Source: Aurantibacter sp042094015 (GTDB taxonomy: Bacteria > Bacteroidota > Bacteroidia > Flavobacteriales > Flavobacteriaceae). Taken from it: a DNA stretch of 64,000 nucleotides. Positions 37,647 to 46,640 of this stretch are shown here, piece after piece. The notes beneath the pieces are model-generated. The model was given only the letters and a program-made list of their open reading frames with translations. It did not search any database and was not told the DNA's origin. The DNA is taken from the NCBI RefSeq assembly GCF_042094015.1, contig NZ_JBELDZ010000002.1, positions 14,477 to 78,476 of the forward strand. Reading direction: 5' to 3'. Both the position numbers and the translations under genes were made by a program. The first letter of the stretch is position 1. Every line of letters begins with the position of its first letter.

Positions 37647-37699
37647 AAAAATATAAAAACTATCAATAAAACTTATATTAAATTGATTTTATTTTAAAG

Positions 37700-37707
37700 T
37701 AAATTTG
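37700..37707 (+). promoter_or_regulatory. Possible -7 promoter box for dps
   Basis: TAAATTTG matches TAnnTTTG and lies 22 bases before the dps ATG. A TTG at 37683-37685 is closer than the usual 19-base spacing, which would suit an activator-dependent promoter. Confidence 0.4.
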
Positions 37708-37729
37708 AATAACTTTTAAATAAATAGAT

Positions 37730-38200
37730 ATGCAATTAAATAAAATAGGATTAAACCCAGAAAAAGCAAAAGATATTTCTAATCAGTTAAACGAATTATT
37801 ATCTAATTTTCAGATTTATTATCAAAATCTAAGAGGTATTCATTGGAATATAAAAGGAAATAATTTTTTTGACTTACATGTTAAGTTTGAAGAGTTATAT
37901 ACAGATGCAAATATGAAAGTTGATTTAATTGCTGAGCGTATTTTAACACTTTCTAATACGCCTTTACATACGTTTCAAGATTACATCTCTCATTCTAAAG
38001 TTCCAGTTGGAAAAAATGTAAGTAACGATGTTGATGCTGTAAAATTAATTGTAACCTCTTTAAGTGAATTATTAAAATTAGAACGTACTATTTTAGCTGA
38101 AGCTGGCGATGCTAACGATGAAGGAACAAACTCAATGATGAGCGATTTTATTGCTGAACAAGAAAAAACCGTTTGGATGATGAATGCTTGGTTGGGATAA
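37730..38200 (+). CDS. dps: Dps family DNA-protecting ferritin-like protein
   Basis: A 156-residue four-helix protein of the Dps family, which forms dodecamers that oxidise and store iron and protect DNA from peroxide. Ferroxidase residues are present at the intersubunit site: H38 (GIHWN), H50 (FFDLH), D65 and E69 (VDLIAE), with the spacing of the E. coli protein. It is divergent from oxyR, with an OxyR-type site between them. The basic N-terminal tail of E. coli Dps is absent, so DNA binding is uncertain. Confidence 0.95.
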   Translation: MQLNKIGLNPEKAKDISNQLNELLSNFQIYYQNLRGIHWNIKGNNFFDLHVKFEELYTDANMKVDLIAERILTLSNTPLHTFQDYISHSKVPVGKNVSNDVDAVKLIVTSLSELLKLERTILAEAGDANDEGTNSMMSDFIAEQEKTVWMMNAWLG

Positions 38201-38207
38201 GATAACT

Positions 38208-39539
38208 CTATAACAAACCTCTAGCTTTAATTTCTAAATACTTGTTTATAGTATCAATAGTTAAGTTTTCTGGTGTAGTAAGAATACTGTAAATACCGTA
38301 TTTTTTTAATTCGTTTACAATAAGACGTTTTTCGAATGCAAACTTCTCGGCAATTACTTTATCGTAAGCCTCTTGTATAGTTTCTGCTTTATTGTCTATG
38401 ATGTCTTTAAGCTCTGTGTTTTTAAAGAATATAACTACTAATAAATGACTCTTAGATAAACCTTTTAAATACGGTAATTGCCTATGTAAACTATCTAAAG
38501 TCTCAAAATTGGTGTAGAGTAGTAGTAAACTTCTATGTGTTATATTTCTTTTTACATCGGCATATAAACGACCAAAATCACTTTCTTTAAAATTGGTTTC
38601 TACATTGTATAAACCTTCCAGAATTAAGTTCATTTGTGAGGTCCTGCGTTCTGCAACCACACGATTCTCTACTTTTTTAGAAAAGGTAAAAATCCCAGCT
38701 TTATCTTGCTTTTTTAAAGCCACATTACTAATAACTAAAGCAGCATTTATTGCATAATCGACTAATGTTAATCCGTTAAAAGGCATTTTCATGGTACGGC
38801 CTTTATCTATAATAGAATATACAGGTTGCGATTTTTCGTCTTGAAACTGATTTACCATTAACTGATTTCTTTTAGCTGTAGCTTTCCAGTTTATAGTTCT
38901 TAAATCGTCTCCTAAAACGTAATCTTTAATTTGCTCAAACTCCATAGTGTGACCAAGTTTTCTAACCTTTTTTACGCCATATTGATGTAAGTTATTACTA
39001 ATGGCTAACAAATCGTATTTACGCAATTGTATAAAACTTGGATAAGTTGGAATCATAGCTTCGTCCGAAAAAATATATCGTCTTGCTACCAATCCAAAAA
39101 CGGTTTTAGCATAAATATTAAGTTTTCCAAAAGTATATTCGCCACGTTCTGTTGGTCTTAACTCGTATTTTAAATCTAAACTTTTAGACGCTTCTATTTT
39201 TTTGTTAATTTCAAAATTTCTGACTTGGAATAGCTCTGGTATTTCGTCTATAATTGTAGTGTAAATTGGTAATGTATAGTAATTCTGAATAGAAAGATTA
39301 ACATCATTTAAATCGCCATTAGAAAATTTTTCTGGTATAATTCTAGTAGCCTCAAGGCCTTTTTTTGTAAAAAACAACACTAAAGTATCTAAGACTAAAA
39401 GCGCTACACAAATTAAAAGTAGGATAGAAGTAATGTTAAGAAATACAGGAAACAAAAAACTAAAAACATACAGTATAACTATGCCTAAACAGGCATAGAA
39501 AAAACGATTTTGTATGTAAAATGATTTTAGTTTATTCAT
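38208..39539 (-). CDS. DUF58 domain membrane protein
   Basis: 443 residues from the ATG at 39539 (MNKLKSFYIQNRFFY); the ATG at 39578 would add a 13-residue leader with five Ile in a row. Two N-terminal membrane helices (about 13-45) precede an Ig-like region (about 55-160) and a vWA-like DUF58 domain with GDDLRTINWKATAKRNQLMVNQFQ. In MoxR systems the DUF58 protein is the partner of the MoxR AAA ATPase. The moxR gene lies 86 bases upstream. Confidence 0.9.
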   Translation of the reverse strand: MNKLKSFYIQNRFFYACLGIVILYVFSFLFPVFLNITSILLLICVALLVLDTLVLFFTKKGLEATRIIPEKFSNGDLNDVNLSIQNYYTLPIYTTIIDEIPELFQVRNFEINKKIEASKSLDLKYELRPTERGEYTFGKLNIYAKTVFGLVARRYIFSDEAMIPTYPSFIQLRKYDLLAISNNLHQYGVKKVRKLGHTMEFEQIKDYVLGDDLRTINWKATAKRNQLMVNQFQDEKSQPVYSIIDKGRTMKMPFNGLTLVDYAINAALVISNVALKKQDKAGIFTFSKKVENRVVAERRTSQMNLILEGLYNVETNFKESDFGRLYADVKRNITHRSLLLLYTNFETLDSLHRQLPYLKGLSKSHLLVVIFFKNTELKDIIDNKAETIQEAYDKVIAEKFAFEKRLIVNELKKYGIYSILTTPENLTIDTINKYLEIKARGLL

Positions 39540-39625
39540 TTGAGTTATTATAATAATTCTTCTCTCTTTTTTTGTCATTCTGCGCTACGATGCAAAAACT
39601 ATGAGTAGTATTTAAAAATATAATT

Positions 39626-40663
39626 CTATCTAGGAATCTCTACCGTTTCTATAATCTGTTTTATAATCTGTTTTGTTGTTACGCCTTCCATTTCACGTTC
39701 TGGAGTTACAATAACTCTATGTTGTAATACAGGAGTTGCAGCTTGTTTAATATCTTCTGGTGTTACAAAATCTCTACCATTCATTGCAGCAAATGCTTTA
39801 CTTGCTTTTAGTATTGCAATACTTGCTCTTGGAGAAGCGCCTAAATATAAAAACGGGTTACTTCTAGTATTTATAATAATATCTGCAATGTATTTTATAA
39901 GGTTTGGCTCAATAATTATTTGAGTTACTAACTTCTGAAAACTCTCTACTTGTGTTTTGCTTAATGTAGCTGTAATTTTATCTGTTTTTTTAGAGTCTTG
40001 AAGTGTTTGTTCTCGCATTAAAATTTCAACTTCTTCTTCTGTGTTAGGATAATCTACATCAATTTTAAAAAGAAAACGATCTAATTGTGCTTCTGGCAAT
40101 CTGTAAGTTCCTTCTTGTTCTATGGGGTTTTGTGTTGCTAAAACTATAAAGGGTAAATCCATTGTATACTTGTTTCCATCTATAGTAATTTGGCGTTCTT
40201 CCATAACCTCAAACAAAGCAGCTTGTGTTTTTGCTGGAGCTCTATTAATCTCATCAATTAAAATCATATTAGAGAAAATAGGTCCTTTTTTAAACTCAAA
40301 TTCCGATGTTTTTATATCAAAAATTGAAGTTCCTAAAATATCACTAGGCATTAAATCTGGTGTAAATTGTATTCTGCTAAAATCTACATCTAAAGATTTT
40401 GCTAATAGTTTAGCAGAAACTGTTTTTGCAACACCAGGAACACCTTCAATTAAAGAATGTCCGTTGGCTAAAATAGATGCAATCAGCATATCTATCATTC
40501 CTTTTTGCCCAACAATTACTTTGCTGATTTCTGTTCTAATTTGAGAAATTCCAGCTTGTAATTCTGATAAATCTATACGATTTGTAAAACTTAAATTTCC
40601 AGATGTGCTTTCAGGATTTAAAGTGTTTTCAAAAGCTTGACTGTCTGTTGTGTTATCTTCCAT
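39626..40663 (-). CDS. MoxR-family AAA ATPase
   Basis: 345 residues with a 40-residue disordered N-terminus. Walker A GVPGVAKT (74-81), Walker B MILIDEINRAPAKTQAALFEVMEE, sensor 1 ATQNP and arginine finger segment EAQLDRFLFKI are all intact. MoxR ATPases act as chaperones that insert cofactors or mature vWA proteins. The gene heads the downstream DUF58 and follows DUF4350 by two bases. A second, closely related ATPase is encoded at 60879-61832. Confidence 0.94.
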   Translation of the reverse strand: MEDNTTDSQAFENTLNPESTSGNLSFTNRIDLSELQAGISQIRTEISKVIVGQKGMIDMLIASILANGHSLIEGVPGVAKTVSAKLLAKSLDVDFSRIQFTPDLMPSDILGTSIFDIKTSEFEFKKGPIFSNMILIDEINRAPAKTQAALFEVMEERQITIDGNKYTMDLPFIVLATQNPIEQEGTYRLPEAQLDRFLFKIDVDYPNTEEEVEILMREQTLQDSKKTDKITATLSKTQVESFQKLVTQIIIEPNLIKYIADIIINTRSNPFLYLGASPRASIAILKASKAFAAMNGRDFVTPEDIKQAATPVLQHRVIVTPEREMEGVTTKQIIKQIIETVEIPR

Positions 40664-40665
40664 AA

Positions 40666-41862
40666 TTATGAATTGTAAAAGTCTTCTATTAATGAGTTTA
40701 GGTCTAATAAATCTTGCTCTGTACAGTTTGTTTTAGCTCGTAAGTAAGCAATTTTATTAACTAGTATTTTTATGTCTTCGGGTTTTTTACTTGTTTTTAA
40801 GGCTAAGTTTTTTACAAACTTATCATCTAAAATTTGAGTGTCTATAAAATAGATGCGTCTTATGTATTCTAGCAAGTAAGTTACTTTTTTAATAATTAAA
40901 TTATTATGGTCTTTAGTTTCGTAATATAAATTACCTATGGTTTTTATAAAGGCAACTGTGGTGTTTTTGTGTGGTGTAATTACTTTAACAATACGTTGTT
41001 TTCTTTTAGCATTAAAAATAATAAAAAGAAATAGGCTTATTAATCCTAAATACCAAGCGTATTTTAATGCTTTTTTACTTAGAATAAAACGAAGTTTTGA
41101 GTTCCCTAAGTTTTTACCAACCCTGTTTTTGGATTTGTAGTATATGTTTTTTTCTGGAACATAACCTAGAACAGTTTCTATATAAGATTGATTTTCCTCT
41201 TTTAAAATGTTGTAATTAGTAAATGTAACTGGTTGTAAATGAAAGATAAAACTACCAGAACCATAATTTACTTTAGCAAAATTTACATAGGTAGAATCAT
41301 TAAAAGTTTGTGTTCCTAAAATAGTAGTTGTGTACGGATCTAATTTGTTAAAATAAACATTGTTTGTCCCTTTTTTTAGATGAATTGAATCGTGCTTAAA
41401 TTTAGGATTAGATAATTTAAAAGTTGCTTCGCCTTTAAAACTAAAACTTGTTTTTGTGTCTAATTTTAAAGAATCTTTAATAATCTCTGGAATTGTATTA
41501 GAAGCTAAAAAAGCCGTATTTCCAACAGAAACATAGTATAGCAGTTCGTCTGCAGAAGTACCATCTATTGTAGCGTATTCTTCAATTTGAACTACAGTTC
41601 CGTCAATCTTATATTCATCTTCATCAAAATTATAATTTCCATCTAAAAATTCATATATAGTATTATTGAATGTCTCAATTTCTGAATCTGGAAATAAAGA
41701 CTCTAATTCATTATGAATAACAAAAGTACCATAAGGCGATTTATGTTTTTCGTTATAGGTTTTATTCCAATTAATTGGTTTCTCTGTTGTTGTTTCTATT
41801 AAAAAGATAAAACCAATCAATAACACTAAAAGACCTATATAGAATTTTAAACTTTTACTCAT
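40666..41862 (-). CDS. DUF4350 domain protein
   Basis: A 398-residue protein with an N-terminal membrane helix (FYIGLLVLLIGFIFLIE), a DUF4350-type extracytoplasmic domain (about 30-230; KHKSPYGTFVIHNELESLFPDSE) and a second helix near 267-283, then a cytoplasmic helical region. It overlaps the DUF4129 gene upstream by four bases. This protein is a standard member of flavobacterial MoxR/DUF58 clusters. Its biochemical role is unknown. Confidence 0.86.
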   Translation of the reverse strand: MSKSLKFYIGLLVLLIGFIFLIETTTEKPINWNKTYNEKHKSPYGTFVIHNELESLFPDSEIETFNNTIYEFLDGNYNFDEDEYKIDGTVVQIEEYATIDGTSADELLYYVSVGNTAFLASNTIPEIIKDSLKLDTKTSFSFKGEATFKLSNPKFKHDSIHLKKGTNNVYFNKLDPYTTTILGTQTFNDSTYVNFAKVNYGSGSFIFHLQPVTFTNYNILKEENQSYIETVLGYVPEKNIYYKSKNRVGKNLGNSKLRFILSKKALKYAWYLGLISLFLFIIFNAKRKQRIVKVITPHKNTTVAFIKTIGNLYYETKDHNNLIIKKVTYLLEYIRRIYFIDTQILDDKFVKNLALKTSKKPEDIKILVNKIAYLRAKTNCTEQDLLDLNSLIEDFYNS

Positions 41863-42608
41863 TTTAAGTCATTTAAAAAGTTAGTAAAAGCTATCTTGGA
41901 TTTAGAAAATTCAGTTTCATCTATATTAAACTCACCATACCATATGTAATTATAAAGGTAAGATGTGTATGCAAATTTTTTAGAAACGGTTTCGTCTTTA
42001 ATCTCGTATTGGTAATCGCTATTTGTTTTTTCTACATCGTAATCTATTAATTCTTTTTGCGCTAATTCTTTTAATAACCATAGGTAGTAATAACGAATTA
42101 CTAATCTATAATTATTATCCTTTTCAGATGAAGAAATTAATGCTTCAAAATCAGTTTCGTGAATGTTTTGTTCTATAGAAACATTTGGAATAAGGCTCTT
42201 GTCTGAAGATTTTCCAAAAACCCATCTGCCTTCTTTGTTAATAATAGCTTTGAAAATAAAATAAATGACTAGTAATGTTATTATAATACCAGCAATATTT
42301 ATCATATAGTCTGTTACCTTGGATGCTTGACCATCGGATTTTATATCAAACAAATCTTTAAACAGTTCCGAAAGCCACATTTTAAAACGAGTCCACCAAC
42401 TTAAGTCTGCTTTAGTACGTTCGTAAATAAATTCATCACCGCTATATTTTTTATTTAAATCTTCAAATTTACGAGGATTAACATCAGAATAATCGGTGAC
42501 TAAAGAATCTACGTTTTTAAATGGGTTTTGATTTTGAGATGCGACAACTTCATTAGCAAAAAAACTAATAAAAAAAATAGAGATTATGTAGAGTAAATTA
42601 CGCTTCAC
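41859..42608 (-). CDS. DUF4129 domain protein
   Basis: 249 residues if started at GTG 42608 (VKRNLLYIISIFF); TTG at 42617 is the alternative. A signal peptide or anchor is followed by a short external region, one membrane helix (about 100-120, YMINIAGIIITLLVIYFIF), and a cytoplasmic DUF4129 helical domain (DFEALISSSEKDNNYRLVIRYYYLWLLKELAQK). The start overlaps the upstream membrane gene. Part of the MoxR cluster; function not established. Confidence 0.86.
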   Translation of the reverse strand: MKRNLLYIISIFFISFFANEVVASQNQNPFKNVDSLVTDYSDVNPRKFEDLNKKYSGDEFIYERTKADLSWWTRFKMWLSELFKDLFDIKSDGQASKVTDYMINIAGIIITLLVIYFIFKAIINKEGRWVFGKSSDKSLIPNVSIEQNIHETDFEALISSSEKDNNYRLVIRYYYLWLLKELAQKELIDYDVEKTNSDYQYEIKDETVSKKFAYTSYLYNYIWYGEFNIDETEFSKSKIAFTNFLNDLK

Positions 42609-43548
42609 TAGTACCAATTAAATCAATATCGTTTTTAAGATTTAGATTGTCATTATCTTCTTTAACACCATAATAAACTATACTTTGGTTAATTTGTAAA
42701 ATGGCATTTATAATAAAACTTACCATAAAATAAACAATAAAAAATACAATAGTTACTATTAGTACACTAATGCTGGACTCTGTATCTCCTTCGTCTAAAT
42801 TATTTATAGTTGGAGCAGTTAGTGTTGCTCCTAAATTAAAAATAGATTGCAATACACTTAACGATCCTTGAATAATGTATGCCATAAAATAGAAAATCCC
42901 CATACAACCAACGCTATGCCAAAATTTTGAAGTAATAATTGTCCAAGCATAACCAAAACTATCTAAGAAGCCACGTTTGTTATCTAGATATTCTAATAAA
43001 GTAGCATTATATAAACCAGAAAATAAGCCAATTAATAAAGGTATTAATAGAATGCCAATTATGGTTACCATAAGAATTACTCCAGCTATACCAAATGCTA
43101 TTCCTAAAGGAATAGCCAATAAAAAGCCTAGAAAAACAAAAACTAATATTTTACCAAAATTAGTTTTATAACTATTTATAATATCTGCTGTTTCAAAGTT
43201 AGTACTATTTGTTTTTTCATATAACTTAAAGTAAATAGGTACATAAGCATAAGAAATTGCAGCAAATAGAAAACTTATTAGTATAAATACTAAAATTAGT
43301 AGCGCAAATAAAATTGGGTTTTCGTTAATTATACTTTCAAACTGATTAGTTGTTTCAAAACCATACGCAGAATTAAATACGTCTTGTAAAAAATAAGCAC
43401 TAAATACATAAGCTATTGCAGCCAAAACAATTAAAAAAACACCATTAATTATAAGGTAATGTTTAAAAAAGTGCTTACCATTTTCTTTTATAAAGGTAAA
43501 TGTGTCTGCAAAAAAGGCTGAGAAATCTCTAGATTTATATAACTGCAT
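42598..43548 (-). CDS. Multi-span membrane protein of the MoxR cluster
   Basis: 316 residues with about six hydrophobic helices (near 33-52, 80-105, 125-155, 195-215, 260-285). It opens MQLYKSRDFSAFFADTFTFI. The layout resembles the glycerophosphoryl-diester-phosphodiesterase membrane-domain family often found in this cluster. The name is uncertain. It overlaps the spoIIM-like gene by 14 bases and DUF4129 by at least 11. Confidence 0.75.
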   Translation of the reverse strand: MQLYKSRDFSAFFADTFTFIKENGKHFFKHYLIINGVFLIVLAAIAYVFSAYFLQDVFNSAYGFETTNQFESIINENPILFALLILVFILISFLFAAISYAYVPIYFKLYEKTNSTNFETADIINSYKTNFGKILVFVFLGFLLAIPLGIAFGIAGVILMVTIIGILLIPLLIGLFSGLYNATLLEYLDNKRGFLDSFGYAWTIITSKFWHSVGCMGIFYFMAYIIQGSLSVLQSIFNLGATLTAPTINNLDEGDTESSISVLIVTIVFFIVYFMVSFIINAILQINQSIVYYGVKEDNDNLNLKNDIDLIGTSEA

Positions 43549-44518
43549 TAAGTTGGTTGTTTTGTTGTTTGTTATTTACAATATGTGGATAAATAATATA
43601 ATAGTAACTAATAATACTTAAGGTAATAAGAATAATTCCAACAGATAGCCAATTAGGCATTGTGTTGGAATAACGTGTAATATAACCTTCTAAAAAACCT
43701 GCACAGATAAAAAAAGGAAATAAACTCATTAAAATTTTCACACCTGTTTTTAAACCGGTTTTAAAAGATGTAATCCTAGAATAAGTTTTTGGAAATAAAA
43801 TACTTGCGCCAATTATAAAACCCGCAGAACCACTAATAACAATAGCAAAAATTTCCATTGCGCCATGTATCCAAATGCCACGAACACTTTCCCATAAAAC
43901 ATCTTCTTTTTGAAACATATATTGAAATGAACCAACCATAAGTCCATTTTCCATCATAATATAACCGGTTCCAAATCCAGCAAATACACCAGTTACAACA
44001 TTGGCGACACAAACTCTTAAGTTTTTTAATGTTATACCTATAAAACTTCCCCAATTACTTCCAGATTTGTAAATAGCTACCGGATCTCCGTCTTTTATGT
44101 TTTCTAAAGTTGTGTTTACATAATTGTCTCCAAGAACTAATCTTACATAAGAATCATCGTAAGCAGAAGATAAGGCACCAATTCCAACAAATACACCAAA
44201 AATTAAAAACGCATACAAAACATAGCGTCTATACTCAAACATTATTTGTGGAATTTCTGTTTTAAAGAAATAGATAAACCTATTTTTATCTTGCCTTTTT
44301 GTTTTATAAATTTTTTGAAACGCTTTTGCGGCTAAATTATTTAAATATAAAATGGTTTTACTTTTTGGGTAGTAGGTTTGCGCGTAAGACAAATCGTTAA
44401 CCAAATGCGTGTAAAGAGATGCTAATTCGTCTGGGTTTTTAAGTTCTTTTCCAAAGATAGATTTCTCAAAGTCTAACCATTTATCTTTGTTTTGTTTAAT
44501 AAAAGCAACTTCTCTCAT
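43535..44518 (-). CDS. SpoIIM-family (stage II sporulation protein M-like) membrane protein
   Basis: 327 residues with about six membrane helices and the family segments WGSFIGITLKNLRVCVANVVTGVFAGFGTG and GIWIHGAMEIFAIVISGSAGF. These proteins occur widely in non-sporulating Bacteroidetes, here as the head of the six-gene MoxR/DUF58 operon, so the sporulation name does not indicate function. The start is divergent from the RDD gene with only 71 bases between. Confidence 0.88.
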   Translation of the reverse strand: MREVAFIKQNKDKWLDFEKSIFGKELKNPDELASLYTHLVNDLSYAQTYYPKSKTILYLNNLAAKAFQKIYKTKRQDKNRFIYFFKTEIPQIMFEYRRYVLYAFLIFGVFVGIGALSSAYDDSYVRLVLGDNYVNTTLENIKDGDPVAIYKSGSNWGSFIGITLKNLRVCVANVVTGVFAGFGTGYIMMENGLMVGSFQYMFQKEDVLWESVRGIWIHGAMEIFAIVISGSAGFIIGASILFPKTYSRITSFKTGLKTGVKILMSLFPFFICAGFLEGYITRYSNTMPNWLSVGIILITLSIISYYYIIYPHIVNNKQQNNQLNAVI

Positions 44519-44556
44519 ATAGTTTCAAAACTAAGCATTTTTTTAACTTTTTTAAA

Positions 44557-44564
44557 TATATTTG
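44557..44564 (+). promoter_or_regulatory. Possible -7 promoter box for the RDD gene
   Basis: TATATTTG matches TAnnTTTG, 25 bases before the ATG at 44590. No TTG at ideal spacing. Confidence 0.35.
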
Positions 44565-44589
44565 AATAGAATTTATTTCGATTTTTTAA

Positions 44590-45336
44590 ATGACGCAAAT
44601 AGCCATAAATACCACACAAAATGTAAATATTAATTTTGAAGCAGCTTCTGTTGGTGAGCGAATTTTGGGCTATTTAATAGATTTTATAATTAAGATTGCT
44701 TATTCAGTTGCGATTTTACTATTATTATTTAATGTCTTTGAATTTGATGATACTATACGTGATTGGGATTATTGGTCAACATTTTCTATAATTGCAATCA
44801 TTTTATCTCCAGCAATCTTCTATACAGTAACCTTAGAAAGTCTTTTAAACGGACAAACCATTGGTAAACGTATAATGAAAACCCAAGTGGTTAAAATTGA
44901 TGGATACCAAGCCTCTTTACCAGATTTTATAACACGTTGGTTTTTCTTTATTTTAGATTTTTATACGTTTAGTGGTGTTATTGGAATTATATGTATTGTT
45001 TCTACTAAAAAAAGTCAGAGATTAGGAGATATTGCAGCAGGAACTAGTGTGATTTCTATTAAAAATAAAGTGAATATTTCTCATACTATTTTAGAGAATT
45101 TAGAAGAAGCATATCTACCAACATATCCAAATGTGATTAAACTATCCGATAACGATGCGCGAATTATTAAGGATACATTTATTAGAGCAAGAGATTCTAA
45201 AGATTATGCAACCTTAATTAAATTAAGACAAAAAATTGTAGAAGTGGTTGAAGTTAAAGAACAAATACAATCTAACGATGTAGAGTTCATTTCAGTCATT
45301 TTAAAAGATTATAACTATTATACACAAAATATGTAA
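44590..45336 (+). CDS. RDD family membrane protein
   Basis: 248 residues. The RDD domain spans about 18-165 with three helices and the name-giving charged turns: GERILGYLIDFIIKIAYS, NGQTIGKRIMKTQVV, SQRLGDIAAGTSVI. The C-terminal 85 residues are soluble and helical. RDD proteins may be transporters or accessory proteins; this one forms the divergent arm of the SpoIIM/MoxR cluster. Its stop overlaps the start of the TRIC gene (TAATG). Confidence 0.9.
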   Translation: MTQIAINTTQNVNINFEAASVGERILGYLIDFIIKIAYSVAILLLLFNVFEFDDTIRDWDYWSTFSIIAIILSPAIFYTVTLESLLNGQTIGKRIMKTQVVKIDGYQASLPDFITRWFFFILDFYTFSGVIGIICIVSTKKSQRLGDIAAGTSVISIKNKVNISHTILENLEEAYLPTYPNVIKLSDNDARIIKDTFIRARDSKDYATLIKLRQKIVEVVEVKEQIQSNDVEFISVILKDYNYYTQNM

Positions 45337-45935
45337 TGTTCTATATATTAGATGTTTTAGGAACTGTTTCTTTTGCTATTTCTGGTGTTTTAATAGCAAT
45401 GAATAAACGAATGGATGTTTTTGGTGTTTTAATTATTGCATTTGTAACAGCTATTGGTGGCGGAACTTTAAGAGATGTTTTAATTGGAGAAACACCAGTA
45501 AATTGGATGCAAGATATGACTTATGGTTATGTTATTCTAGCATCTACTTTTCTAACTATTTTATTTAAATCTAAAATAGATTATTTAAGAACATCATTGT
45601 TTTTATTTGATACTATTGGAATTGGTTTATATACAATTGTTGGAGTAGAAAAAGGGATAAGCGTAGGCTTACATCCTATAATATGCGTAGCCTTAGGTAC
45701 AATTAGTGCTTGTTTTGGTGGTGTTATTAGGGATATTTTATGCAATGAAATTCCTGTAATTTTCAGAAAAGAGGTTTATGCAACAGCCTGTATACTTGGT
45801 GGAATTTCTTATTTTTTATTAAAATTACTGCCTTTGGAAAACAATCTTATATTTATAATAGCAGGTTTAGTCGTTATTTTAGTTAGGATTATAGCTGTTA
45901 AATTTAAAATAAGCTTACCAAGTCTTTACAAGTAA
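45336..45935 (+). CDS. TRIC-type trimeric intracellular cation channel family (UPF0126) protein
   Basis: 199 residues, seven hydrophobic segments arranged as two similar halves, each with the glycine-rich signature (AIGGGTLRDVLIGETPVNW and CFGGVIRDILCNEIPVIF). That is typical of prokaryotic TRIC proteins, which form potassium-permeable trimers. It shares one base with the RDD gene stop. Confidence 0.92.
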   Translation: MFYILDVLGTVSFAISGVLIAMNKRMDVFGVLIIAFVTAIGGGTLRDVLIGETPVNWMQDMTYGYVILASTFLTILFKSKIDYLRTSLFLFDTIGIGLYTIVGVEKGISVGLHPIICVALGTISACFGGVIRDILCNEIPVIFRKEVYATACILGGISYFLLKLLPLENNLIFIIAGLVVILVRIIAVKFKISLPSLYK

Positions 45936-45943
45936 TTTTATGA

Positions 45944-46639
45944 CTAATCAATAATTTCTACTTTTTTAATATAGATGTTGTGTAAAGGCCAATCAGATTC
46001 GTCTGTGTCAACACTATTAATTTCATCTACAACATCTAAGCCTTTAGTTACTTTACCAAAAATAGTGTAGTTACCATCTAAATGATAACTGTCTTTTTGT
46101 ACAATAAAAAATTCGTATGGCGATGCTAATTTGTGTGGGTTTTCTATATCGCTACTAGGCATAGAAATTACACCTCTATGGTGTTTAAAACCACGTTTTG
46201 TGTCTGTTGGTAAAAGATAATGTCCAATTTTTCGTCGTTTTCTGGCAACTTCTATATCGTCTGTATTTCCACCTTGAATAATGAAATTTTTAATAACTCT
46301 GTGGAATTGTGTATTATCAAAAGCTTTAAGTTTTGTTAAGTAAATAAAGTTAGCACGATGGAATTTCGTTTTATTAAATAATTCAATTTCAATAATACCT
46401 TTTGTAGTAGTTAATCTAACGTTTTGTTCTTTGTTTTCTTTCTCATATTCCAGAAAAAAGTCCATAGCATTAGTTTTGTCTAAATACGGAAACTCGGTTT
46501 TTATAGGTGTAATTGAATCTATTTTTATACCTTTAGTAACTAGTGGACTGTTTTCTTGATGATTTTCTTCTTGTTTAGAAGTTCCATTTTTACAAGAACA
46601 CAACGCTAAAAAAAGAAACCAACCAACTAATAAACGCAT
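45944..46639 (-). CDS. Cyclophilin-type peptidyl-prolyl isomerase, lipoprotein
   Basis: 231 residues. The N-terminus MRLLVGWFLFLALCSCKNG is a lipoprotein signal with a lipobox cysteine near residue 16. The cyclophilin domain (about 75-230) has FHRVIKNFIIQGGNTDD, FEFFIVQKDSYHLDGNYTIFGKV-like segments and VDEINSV. Expected location is the periplasm, tethered to a membrane. Its ATG is one base from the ATG of the divergent Nudix gene, so its promoter must lie inside that gene. Confidence 0.92.
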   Translation of the reverse strand: MRLLVGWFLFLALCSCKNGTSKQEENHQENSPLVTKGIKIDSITPIKTEFPYLDKTNAMDFFLEYEKENKEQNVRLTTTKGIIEIELFNKTKFHRANFIYLTKLKAFDNTQFHRVIKNFIIQGGNTDDIEVARKRRKIGHYLLPTDTKRGFKHHRGVISMPSSDIENPHKLASPYEFFIVQKDSYHLDGNYTIFGKVTKGLDVVDEINSVDTDESDWPLHNIYIKKVEIID

Positions 46640-46640
46640 A

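Noticed and set aside
43833..44054. 73-codon minus-strand frame within the SpoIIM-like gene
   Set aside because: Out-of-frame shadow of a clear membrane protein; its Trp/Cys-rich product looks like a frameshifted reading.
43535..44518. Sporulation function for the SpoIIM-like protein
   Set aside because: Bacteroidetes do not form endospores and the gene is in a MoxR/DUF58 cluster; only the family name is kept.
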